A stretch of DNA of 5,701 nucleotides from an uncultured Bacteroidales bacterium. Its GTDB lineage: Bacteria > Bacteroidota > Bacteroidia > Bacteroidales > Bacteroidaceae. The DNA is taken from contig CALCHR010000239.1 of NCBI GenBank assembly GCA_937901185.1, positions 1-5,701 on the forward strand. The letters are read 5' to 3'. Both the position numbers and the translations under genes were made by a program. Each line of letters opens with the position of its first letter. Within the stretch, counting starts at the first letter, position 1. Under the pieces are notes generated by a model. That model saw only the letters and a program-made list of their open reading frames with translations, did not search any database and was not told the DNA's origin. This document shows, one piece after another, positions 1-5,630 of the stretch.

Positions 1-1
1 G

Positions 2-133
2 ACCGCGATCAGCTATCTTTTGAACCAGAAAATTATTGCATGGACAGCCGCAAACAATAAAGAACGAATCGGTTATCAGCAGCGAATCAATTATATTAAC
101 AATATTTCCATAAGTATAAAATATATTAATTGA
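2..133 (+). CDS. Possible C-terminal fragment of an unidentified protein (partial, cut by window start)
   Basis: One frame is open from the first bases to a TGA at 131-133, giving about 43 codons with no start in the window. The translation includes the stretch NQKIIAWTAANNKERIGYQQ, followed by an Ile/Asn/Ser-rich tail. Base composition is mixed up to about 90 and turns strongly AT-rich afterwards, as expected at the end of a gene in a low-GC genome. The other two forward frames are stopped at TGA 21-23 and TAA 58-60. I do not recognise the family. It could simply be a chance open frame. If real, it would belong to the same Firmicutes-like piece as the vanW-like start downstream. Confidence 0.25.
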   Translation, partial: TAISYLLNQKIIAWTAANNKERIGYQQRINYINNISISIKYIN

Positions 134-205
134 ACAATTAAATATATCCGTTACTAAAATAAAAATACTAAACTAAAATATACAACAATAATATATATAA
201 CAAAT

Positions 206-211
206 AGGAAG
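206..211 (+). promoter_or_regulatory. Shine-Dalgarno site for the vanW-like gene
   Basis: AGGAAG lies 8 bases before the ATG at 220, the standard Gram-positive spacing. It selects the start at 220. The site also contrasts with the two complete genes further right, which have A-rich leaders without a Shine-Dalgarno site as is usual in Bacteroidetes. This supports a different origin for the left end. Confidence 0.6.
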
Positions 212-219
212 TGTAGTAA

Positions 220-294
220 ATGAAAAGAAAATTATTTTGTGAAATATCTCCATTAACATATAAAATTTCATTAGAAAAATGTATATTATTAAGA
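220..294 (+). pseudogene. N-terminal fragment of a VanW-like family protein, truncated by a junction
   Basis: An ATG with a good Shine-Dalgarno site opens a frame whose first residues are MKRKLFCEISPLTYKISLEK, followed by CILLR. This resembles the conserved start of VanW-family proteins of Firmicutes. VanW is found in some glycopeptide-resistance clusters, but most homologues lie elsewhere and have no known function, so no resistance role is implied. The family-like sequence stops near residue 25. The frame then reads out of phase through the start of the ABC permease gene and ends at TAA 337-339. The rest of the protein, normally a few hundred residues, is missing. The call rests on remembered family sequence over about 25 residues. 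Confidence 0.5.
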
Positions 295-611
295 ATGCGC
301 TTCGTTGTATCGGGCGCTCCAAGGGACGAAATATTTTAATTGGTATTATCGCTCTCGTAATTGCTGTGTCTGCTTGTATCGGATTATCTATACGTCAGGC
401 ATCGGAAAGTGCAAAGGCATCTGCGCTCGAGGACTTGAGCGTTACGGCAACCATTCAGTACGACCGCGCCTCTGTTATGGGAGAGATGAGCGGTGGCAGG
501 CCGAGTGGAAATGGTAGCGGAGGCAGACCGAGTATGAGCTTTGATAAAAATCAGTTTGCGGGTATGATGGGAAATTCTTCAACGCTTAGCCTTGAGGAAT
601 ATCAAAAATAT
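279..611 (+). pseudogene. N-terminal fragment of an FtsX/MacB-type ABC transporter permease, fused in frame to ClpB
   Basis: Residues 1-111 of the long frame do not belong to ClpB. They begin MYIIKNALRCIGRSKGRN, followed by a hydrophobic segment at about residues 19-38 that would form the first membrane helix. A Gly/Arg/Pro/Ser-rich stretch at about 71-86 and SLEEYQKY at 104-111 come next. This is the start of the MacB/FtsX-like permeases of Lachnospiraceae and other Clostridia: an N-terminal helix followed by an extracytoplasmic domain. Most of that domain, the remaining helices and the partner ATPase are absent. The start at 279 is the natural permease start, but the DNA upstream is the body of the vanW-like gene and not a permease leader, so both ends of this fragment are junctions. 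Confidence 0.65.
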
Positions 612-2237
612 TTTGAGAAGGACAAAGCCCTGGAACGCCGCTTCCAAACAGTACTTGTTGACGAACCTACTCCGGAAGACTCTCTCTCCATTCTTCGCGG
701 CTTGAAGGAACGCTACGAGAACCACCATCGGGTTCGCATCCAAGACGATGCGCTCATGGCAGCTGTCAGCTTGTCGCATCGATATATCTCCGATCGCTTC
801 TTGCCCGACAAGGCCATCGACCTTATGGACGAGGCCGCAGCCAAGTTGAGAATGGAGCGCGACTCTCAGCCCGAGGAACTCGACGAGATTACGCGCCGTC
901 TCCGCCAACTTGAGATTGAGCGCGAGGCTATCAAACGCGAGGGCGATACTCAGAAACTGGAGACTCTGGCTAAGGAAATAGCAGAACTCCAAGAGCGCGA
1001 ACACGGCCTCCGAGCTAAGTGGGAGGGCGAGCGCGAGCAACTTTCCAAAATCCAGCAGAACAAAGAGGAGATGGAGCATCTCAAATTTGAGGCAGAGCGT
1101 GCCGAGCGTGAAGGTAACTATGGACGAGTGGCCGAAATACGCTATGGACGTCTCCGGGAACTTGAAGAAGAAATAGCTGCTGCTCAAGAAGAATTGGCGC
1201 GTCGTCAGGGTGTGGAAGCCATGGTGAAGGAAGAAGTGACAGCCGATGATATAGCCGACATCGTGAGCCGCTGGACCGGTATCCCCGTGAGCAAAATGTT
1301 GCAGAGCGAGCGCGAAAAACTGGTGCATCTTGAAGACGAGCTTCACCAACGCGTGGTAGGACAAGACGAGGCCATCGAGGCTGTTGCTGATGCCGTGCGT
1401 CGCAGTCGTGCCGGTTTGCAGGATCCCCGCCGCCCCATCGGCTCGTTCATCTTCCTTGGAACAACGGGCGTGGGTAAAACCGAGTTGGCCAAGGCGCTTG
1501 CAGAGTGTCTCTTCAACGATGAGAATATGATGACGCGCATTGATATGAGCGAGTATCAAGAGAAGCATAGCGTGTCGCGTTTGGTTGGAGCGCCTCCGGG
1601 ATATGTGGGCTACGACGAAGGCGGCCAACTCACCGAAGCCGTACGCCGTAAACCTTACAGCGTGGTGTTGTTCGACGAGATAGAAAAGGCCCATCCCGAT
1701 GTCTTCAATATCCTCCTGCAAGTATTGGATGATGGTCGCTTGACAGACAACAAAGGCCGCGTGGTAAACTTTAAGAATACCATTGTGATTATGACCTCCA
1801 ACTTAGGTAGCCAATATATCCAGAGCCGATTGAACGGTCAATCGCACAACGAGGCTTTGCTCGATGACATCCGCAACCATGTGATGGAGATGCTCAAGCA
1901 AACCATCCGCCCGGAGTTTCTCAATCGCATCGACGACATCATCATGTTCCATCCCCTCAATGAAGGCGAGGTGCGCAGCATTGTCGAGATGCAAGTACGC
2001 ACCATCGTCGCTCGCTTGGGTGAGCAAGGCGTGACGCTCCATGTCTCAGCCGAAGCGGTAGACCTTATTTCGCGTGCCGGCTTTGACCCCGAATTTGGTG
2101 CGCGCCCCATCAAACGAGCCTTGCAGCGCTTGCTGCTCAACAATTTGAGTAAAGCCCTTTTGGCAGGCACTATTGACAAGAACGCGCCCATTCAGGTGGG
2201 AGTGGAAGGCGATGTACTGAATTTCTGCAATGAGTAG
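279..2237 (+). CDS. clpB: Chimeric frame: ABC permease start fused to the C-terminal two thirds of ClpB disaggregase
   Basis: From about residue 107 on, this is ClpB, the cytoplasmic Hsp100 ATPase that works with DnaK to pull proteins out of aggregates. The match starts late in the first ATPase domain, with its arginine fingers R120-R121 in ALERRF. The coiled-coil middle domain spans about 200-318 and WTGIPVSKM lies at 332-340. The second ATPase domain has Walker A GTTGVGKT (394-401), pore loop GYVGY (441-445), Walker B VVLFDE (462-467), sensor 1 TSN (506-508), arginine finger R550 in NRID and sensor 2 GARP (607-610). The N domain and the first domain's Walker A and B, roughly 315 residues, are missing and replaced by a permease start. 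ClpB is normally about 860 residues. As drawn, the product could not be a working ClpB hexamer subunit. The intact gene very likely exists in the source genome. The identity of the ClpB part is near certain; the fusion is probably artificial. Confidence 0.93.
   Translation: MYIIKNALRCIGRSKGRNILIGIIALVIAVSACIGLSIRQASESAKASALEDLSVTATIQYDRASVMGEMSGGRPSGNGSGGRPSMSFDKNQFAGMMGNSSTLSLEEYQKYFEKDKALERRFQTVLVDEPTPEDSLSILRGLKERYENHHRVRIQDDALMAAVSLSHRYISDRFLPDKAIDLMDEAAAKLRMERDSQPEELDEITRRLRQLEIEREAIKREGDTQKLETLAKEIAELQEREHGLRAKWEGEREQLSKIQQNKEEMEHLKFEAERAEREGNYGRVAEIRYGRLRELEEEIAAAQEELARRQGVEAMVKEEVTADDIADIVSRWTGIPVSKMLQSEREKLVHLEDELHQRVVGQDEAIEAVADAVRRSRAGLQDPRRPIGSFIFLGTTGVGKTELAKALAECLFNDENMMTRIDMSEYQEKHSVSRLVGAPPGYVGYDEGGQLTEAVRRKPYSVVLFDEIEKAHPDVFNILLQVLDDGRLTDNKGRVVNFKNTIVIMTSNLGSQYIQSRLNGQSHNEALLDDIRNHVMEMLKQTIRPEFLNRIDDIIMFHPLNEGEVRSIVEMQVRTIVARLGEQGVTLHVSAEAVDLISRAGFDPEFGARPIKRALQRLLLNNLSKALLAGTIDKNAPIQVGVEGDVLNFCNE
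594..617 (+). other. Junction between permease and ClpB coding sequence
   Basis: The codons for EEYQKYFE span this interval. Permeases of this type typically read LSLEEYQKYA here, and Bacteroidetes ClpB reads EYQKYFEKDKALERRF. The two parents therefore plausibly share the bases coding EYQKY (about 597-611), and the switch happens inside that shared stretch without breaking the frame. What is seen is a sharp change of family; the shared-sequence explanation is inference. Confidence 0.6.
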
Positions 2238-2279
2238 AAGACTCCTCTTGGGACTCTAAAATTTTCACACAGATAGTAA

Positions 2280-2307
2280 AGAAGGTTCTTCGGAGCCTTC
2301 TTTTTTT
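2280..2307 (+). terminator. Rho-independent terminator of clpB
   Basis: AGAAGGTTC (2280-2288) pairs with GAGCCTTCT (2293-2301) as a 9-bp stem with one G-U pair, closed by a C(UUCG)G tetraloop and followed by seven Ts (2301-2307). It lies 42 bases after the clpB stop. It separates clpB from the peptidase genes. Confidence 0.92.
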
Positions 2308-2329
2308 ATGCCTATTTGACAACGTAAAT

Positions 2330-2413
2330 CTTAGGCCTTTACTACGTAAACTTAGTAGTTACCAAATTTTTCTTAGTAGTTACCGAAATTTACCTAGCTT
2401 TTACCTAAGAAAT
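2330..2413. repeat. Array 1 of 21-base tandem units (four units)
   Basis: Units start at 2330, 2351, 2372 and 2393, exactly 21 bases apart. The two central units are closest to the consensus: CTTAGTAGTTACC followed by an A/T-rich tail such as GAAATTTA. The outer two are degenerate but keep C(T/C)TAG at the start. Bases 2351-2400 match 5652-5701 at 47 of 50 positions. There are no spacers between units. The array sits between the clpB terminator and the 20-base box at 2419. Confidence 0.85.
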
Positions 2414-2418
2414 GCCCG

Positions 2419-2438
2419 AAAATGGGTATTGAAAATCA
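2419..2438. repeat. 20-base conserved box, copy 1
   Basis: AAAATGGGTATTGAAAATCA occurs here and, identically, at 5531-5550. Its first base lies 26 bases after the start of the last 21-base unit at both sites, so array and box form one composite element. CCC just upstream and GGG inside the box could form a very short stem at both sites. The box holds an ATG that opens a 27-codon frame (2422-2505). Function unknown. Confidence 0.8.
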
Positions 2439-2594
2439 GGTGGTTACAAAAGGGTGGAAAGTGCTTTCTGACAGGCTCTTTCACTGTGCCCGGAGAAACT
2501 TATAGCCTGCGAGGTTTGCAATATCCGCCCGGGCTCATTCTTATAAAACTATAAAAAGACCTATTTTCAGGGCGGCTATCTCAAAGAAAATGAG
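2439..2594. other. Intergenic stretch with small inverted repeats, no gene assigned
   Basis: This part of the 456-base gap between clpB and the aminopeptidase gene has no convincing gene. CAGGCT (2472-2477) and AGCCTG (2504-2509) are a perfect 6-base inverted repeat. GCCCGG (2488-2493) can pair with CCGGGC near 2529-2534. The two pairings overlap, so they could be alternative folds of an RNA, or chance. The frame beginning at 2234 stays open to a TAA at 2554-2556 but has no ATG. I see no match to a known RNA family. Confidence 0.3.
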
Positions 2595-2602
2595 TATTTT
2601 TG
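2595..2602 (+). promoter_or_regulatory. Bacteroidetes-type -7 promoter element for the peptidase genes
   Basis: TATTTTTG fits the Bacteroidetes sigma-ABfr -7 consensus TAnnTTTG, and is followed by CA as is common. It lies about 90 bases before the aminopeptidase start. No clear -33 TTTG element is seen at the usual spacing, so the promoter may be weak or depend on an activator. Transcription would begin at about 2608. Confidence 0.55.
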
Positions 2603-2693
2603 CAAACAAGGGAAAAAGTGGCTGCTGCGACTTTTCTTTTTTTGCTCCGCCAAACTCTTCCCTATTTTTAGAAACTGAAAAAACTGTTCAACT

Positions 2694-4142
2694 ATGCTAT
2701 TCTCTAAACAGACCTATGTGGAGCGTAGAGCCCGCTTGCGCGAGTTGGTAGGCGAGGGCCTTATCCTCCTCTTTGGTAATAATGATAGTCCGATGAACTA
2801 TCCGGCGAATGCCTATAAGTTTCGCCAGGACAGCTCGTTCCTCTACTTCTTCGGTCAGCACCGCGACGGCCTCGTGGGTGTGATTGATGCCGACAGTGGC
2901 GTGGAGACTTTGGTGGGCGATGAGATTGACATCGACGACATCGTGTGGTACGGCTCTGTTACTTCTGTGGTAGAGATGGCTGCCGAATGCGGTGTGGGAG
3001 CCACAGCTCCTATGAGCCGTCTTGCAGAAATGGTGGGCGAGGCTCTGAAGCAAGGCCGCAAGGTACACTTCTTGCCACCCTATCGCCACGATACCCAGAT
3101 TCAAATCATGGACCTTTTGGGTATCCATCCGTCAAAGCAGCGCGAGGCAGCTTCCATGCAGCTCATCAATGCTGTGGTGGCGCTGCGCTCAAAGAAGTCG
3201 GCTGAGGAGATTGCAGAACTGGAACGCGCCAGCTACATCGGCTACTTGATGCACACCGCAGCCATGTCGATGGCAAAGCCCGGTGTGACAGAACGCTATA
3301 TCGGCGGTGTGCTCGATGGCATAGCCGCTTCTCACGGCGCCATTTGTTCTTTCCAAAGCATTGTGTCAATGCACGGCGAAGTGTTGCATGGCTATCCTTC
3401 CGGTCGTGAGTTGGAAGCCGGTCGCTTGTTGCTTGTAGATGCAGGCGCCGAAACGGTGAACCATTATTGTTCAGACCATACACGCACCACACCCATCTCG
3501 GGTAAGTTTACGCAACGCCAAAAGGACATATATAATATTGTGGTGGACTGCCACGACCTGGCGCTCACTCATTGTCGCCCCGGTGTGCGCTACTATGATG
3601 TGCACATGGACGTTTGTCGCCTGATGACCGAGCGCTTGAAGGACCTCGGCTTGATGAAGGGCGATACAGAAGCCGCAGTTCAAGCCGGAGCACACGCTCT
3701 CTTCCTTCCCCACGGCCTTGGCCACATGATGGGAATGGACGTGCACGACATGGAAGGCCTTGGTCAAATCCATGTGGGCTACGATGCAGAGACATGCCCC
3801 AGCACCCAATTCGGAACAGCCAGTCTGCGTTTCGGTCGTCGCCTTGAAGAAGGCTTTGTCGTGACCGACGAGCCCGGCATCTATTTCATCCCCGACCTCA
3901 TCGACCTTTGGCGCAAGGAAGGCATCAACAAAGACTTCCTCAACTTCGACGTGATTGACACCTACAAAGACTTTGGCGGCATCCGCATCGAAGACGATGT
4001 GCTCATTACGGCAGATGGTTGCCGTTTCCTTGGCGACGAGCGCATCCCATATCACGCAGCAGAGGTGGAAGCCTTCTTGGAAAAGCAAAACGACCTGTGC
4101 CAAGTGACTACCGACTTCTTTAGCTCTTACGCCGCTAAGTAA
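2694..4142 (+). CDS. pepP: Xaa-Pro aminopeptidase (M24B family, PepP-like)
   Basis: This metallopeptidase removes an N-terminal residue that is followed by proline. Residues 1-170 or so form the N-terminal creatinase/aminopeptidase P domain, with the typical segment NYPANAYKFRQDSSFLYFFG. The remainder is the pita-bread catalytic domain. All five expected ligands of the two metal ions are visible: D249 (LVDAG), D261 (SDHTR), H344 (HGLGHMMG), E393 (TDEPGIY) and E433 (RIEDD). H340 and H351 (DVHD) are the usual accessory active-site histidines. At 482 residues it is slightly longer than E. coli PepP (441), with extra sequence between DVHD and DEPG and between DEPG and RIEDD. There is no signal peptide, so it should be cytoplasmic. 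The start has an A-rich leader without a Shine-Dalgarno site, which is normal in Bacteroidetes. The C1B peptidase gene follows after 34 bases on the same strand. The family is certain; the symbol is by analogy. Confidence 0.95.
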   Translation: MLFSKQTYVERRARLRELVGEGLILLFGNNDSPMNYPANAYKFRQDSSFLYFFGQHRDGLVGVIDADSGVETLVGDEIDIDDIVWYGSVTSVVEMAAECGVGATAPMSRLAEMVGEALKQGRKVHFLPPYRHDTQIQIMDLLGIHPSKQREAASMQLINAVVALRSKKSAEEIAELERASYIGYLMHTAAMSMAKPGVTERYIGGVLDGIAASHGAICSFQSIVSMHGEVLHGYPSGRELEAGRLLLVDAGAETVNHYCSDHTRTTPISGKFTQRQKDIYNIVVDCHDLALTHCRPGVRYYDVHMDVCRLMTERLKDLGLMKGDTEAAVQAGAHALFLPHGLGHMMGMDVHDMEGLGQIHVGYDAETCPSTQFGTASLRFGRRLEEGFVVTDEPGIYFIPDLIDLWRKEGINKDFLNFDVIDTYKDFGGIRIEDDVLITADGCRFLGDERIPYHAAEVEAFLEKQNDLCQVTTDFFSSYAAK

Positions 4143-4176
4143 CAAGTATAAATTTTAATAACCTAAATAATTAACA

Positions 4177-4236
4177 ATGAAGAAAATCTTTACAATGGCA
4201 CTGGCTGCTTTTGCTATGAGCGGTGCAGTGTGTGCA
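4177..4236 (+). other. Signal peptide region of the C1B peptidase
   Basis: The first 20 residues carry two lysines, a hydrophobic stretch (IFTMALAAFAMSGAV) and the small-residue site AVCA, followed by the charged EEKK. This fits signal peptidase I cleavage after A20. C19 is not in a good lipobox, because V precedes it where G or A is expected, so a lipoprotein is less likely. Confidence 0.75.
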
Positions 4237-5358
4237 GAAGAGAAGAAGGACACTCTCGCCTTCGAAGTGATTAAGGAAAACAAGATTACCTCTATCAAGG
4301 ACCAAAACCAGAGCGGTACTTGCTGGGCGTATTCTTCTTATGCTTTCCTCGAAGCCGAAGTGCTCCGTTTGGGCAAAGGCGAAGTAGACCTCTGCGAGTC
4401 TTACCTCGTGTTCAACACCTATATGGACCGTGCCGACAAGGCTATCCGTACTCACGGCGATGCTTCTTTCTCTCAAGGTGGTTCTTTCTACGATGCCATC
4501 TATGGCTTGAAGCACCACGGCCTCGTTCCCCAGTCGGCTATGCCCGCTCCCGGAACTCCTTACGGCGACTCTCTCTTCAACGCCAACCAGCTCGACGCTG
4601 TAACCACAGCCTACGTTCATGCTTTGGCAAAGGGTAAGCTTAAGAAAATCAATCCCGTATGGCGCAAGGATTTGAATGCAATCTACACCAACTACTTCGG
4701 CGCGCTCCCCACAGAGTTTGAAGTAGAGGGCAAGACCTACACTCCTCAGACCTACGCTGCTTCGCTCGGCTTGAACGCTGACGACTACGTGTCGCTCACC
4801 AGCTACATGCACCAGCCTTTCTACTCTAAGTTCATCCTCGAAATCCAGGACAACTGGCGTTGGGCAGAAAGCTACAACCTTCCTCTTGATGAGTTCATGC
4901 AAGTGATGGACGAGGCTGTGCGCAACGGCTATACCTTCGCATGGGGCTCTGACGTAAGCGAAAAGGGCTTCGAGGCTCGCAAGGGTCTTGCCAGCGTTCC
5001 TGCTAATGGCAAGCAAAACGACAAGACTGGTTCTGACGCTGCTCGCTGGACAGGCGACAACTTCAAGGGTGCTGTAATCAACACCGGCGACGATGAAATG
5101 ACCATCACACAAGAGATGCGCCAAGTGGCTTACGACAACTGGGAAACCACCGACGACCACGGTATGCTCATCTACGGTCTTGCCAAAGACAAGAACGGCA
5201 AGGAATACTTCATGGTGAAGAACTCTTGGGGCGAATATGGTCCTTACAAAGGCATGTTCTATGCTACCAAGGCTTTCGTAGCTTACAAGACTATGAACAT
5301 CGTTATCCACAAAGACGCACTTCCCAAGAAGATTGCCAAGAAGCTCGGTTTGAAATAA
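4177..5358 (+). CDS. Exported C1B-family cysteine aminopeptidase (bleomycin hydrolase/PepC-like)
   Basis: This papain-fold peptidase belongs to the bleomycin hydrolase/PepC group, whose members trim peptides from the N terminus. The catalytic set is complete: Q43 (oxyanion hole) and C49 in KDQNQSGTCWAYSS, H328 in DDHGMLIYG, and N349 in VKNSWGEYG. The long stretch between C49 and H328 is typical of C1B, in contrast to the shorter papain layout. Residues 1-20 form a signal peptide: MKK, a hydrophobic core, then AVCA before EE. The enzyme therefore acts in the periplasm or outside, unlike cytoplasmic PepC. At 393 residues including the signal it is somewhat shorter than classical members (about 450). 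The Lys-rich C terminus resembles the tail that reaches into the active site in this family, but that role is not shown here. The leader AATAATTAACA is A/T-rich without a Shine-Dalgarno site. It is probably co-transcribed with the aminopeptidase P gene 34 bases upstream. Confidence 0.92.
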   Translation: MKKIFTMALAAFAMSGAVCAEEKKDTLAFEVIKENKITSIKDQNQSGTCWAYSSYAFLEAEVLRLGKGEVDLCESYLVFNTYMDRADKAIRTHGDASFSQGGSFYDAIYGLKHHGLVPQSAMPAPGTPYGDSLFNANQLDAVTTAYVHALAKGKLKKINPVWRKDLNAIYTNYFGALPTEFEVEGKTYTPQTYAASLGLNADDYVSLTSYMHQPFYSKFILEIQDNWRWAESYNLPLDEFMQVMDEAVRNGYTFAWGSDVSEKGFEARKGLASVPANGKQNDKTGSDAARWTGDNFKGAVINTGDDEMTITQEMRQVAYDNWETTDDHGMLIYGLAKDKNGKEYFMVKNSWGEYGPYKGMFYATKAFVAYKTMNIVIHKDALPKKIAKKLGLK

Positions 5359-5378
5359 GCGAGTATTCTCCAAGACAC

Positions 5379-5415
5379 AGCCCGAAAGTCCTGAACAAGC
5401 TTTCGGGCTTTTTTT
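5379..5415 (+). terminator. Rho-independent terminator of the peptidase transcription unit
   Basis: AGCCCGAAAG (5379-5388) pairs perfectly with CTTTCGGGCT (5400-5409) across an 11-base loop and is followed by a run of Ts (5409-5415). It begins 20 bases after the C1B peptidase stop. No terminator is seen in the 34 bases between the two peptidase genes. Confidence 0.93.
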
Positions 5416-5429
5416 ATCCCTAAACAGAA

Positions 5430-5529
5430 GGCCGTTTCAGAGGTAGGAATTCATATCTTTTTCTTAGTAGCTTTCTAGGAAAAACTAGTAAACTCCGAGT
5501 TTTTCTTAGTAAACTCCGAAGAAACGGCC
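5430..5529. repeat. 9-base inverted repeat flanking array 2
   Basis: GGCCGTTTC (5430-5438) and GAAACGGCC (5521-5529) are perfect inverted copies. Between them lie the units of array 2. It could mark the ends of an inserted element or bring the array into a loop. No matching pair was found around array 1, so it may be chance or specific to this copy. Confidence 0.4.
5463..5525. repeat. Array 2 of 21-base tandem units (three units)
   Basis: Units start at 5463, 5484 and 5505, again exactly 21 bases apart. The first starts CTTAGTAG. The second and third share TAGTAAACTCCGA, a variant of the TAGTAGTTACCGA core. The same 20-base box as at array 1 follows at the same distance (5531). The array lies about 50 bases after the peptidase terminator. 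Confidence 0.8.
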
Positions 5530-5530
5530 C

Positions 5531-5550
5531 AAAATGGGTATTGAAAATCA
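5531..5550. repeat. 20-base conserved box, copy 2
   Basis: This is identical over 20 bases to 2419-2438 and lies 26 bases after the last unit start of array 2. Here the ATG inside the box (5534) opens a 33-codon frame ending at TAG 5633-5635, inside the first unit of array 3. Confidence 0.8.
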
Positions 5551-5587
5551 AGAGATTAGGAAGGCTATTTCCTACTCCCTAACCTCT
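5551..5587. repeat. Imperfect inverted repeat after box 2
   Basis: AGAGATTAGGAAG (5551-5563) and CTCCCTAACCTCT (5575-5587) can form a 13-bp stem around an 11-base loop. Two pairs are A-C on the plus strand but G-U on the minus strand, so the hairpin is better in a minus-strand RNA. No strong T-run follows on either strand. An equivalent is not present after box 1. Confidence 0.4.
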
Positions 5588-5630
5588 AACCCAAAACCTC
5601 CTAATTTAGCCACTACATCGCAGCCGTTTT

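Noticed and set aside
220..294. Vancomycin resistance determinant
   Set aside because: Only about 25 VanW-like residues are present, VanW alone does not give resistance, and no vanA/B-type ligase, vanH or vanX is seen.
579..1721. Long minus-strand open frame opposite clpB
   Set aside because: The plus strand encodes clear ClpB motifs throughout; the antisense frame has no recognisable domain and is a by-product of codon bias.
279..2237. A novel membrane-anchored ClpB fusion
   Set aside because: Both parents are truncated in mid-domain, the first ATPase site is missing, and a second unrelated join lies just upstream, so an artefact is far more likely.
2330..2413. CRISPR array
   Set aside because: The 21-base units are directly adjacent with no unique spacers, the units are imperfect, and no cas genes are present.
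2234..2556. 107-codon open frame without ATG across the terminator and array 1
   Set aside because: It has no plausible start, runs through a strong terminator, and only stays open because the 21-base period is a multiple of three.
4171..5373. Long minus-strand open frame opposite the C1B peptidase gene
   Set aside because: The plus strand has a signal peptide, a full catalytic triad and a matching terminator; the antisense product resembles no family and overlaps the terminator-proximal region without its own signals.
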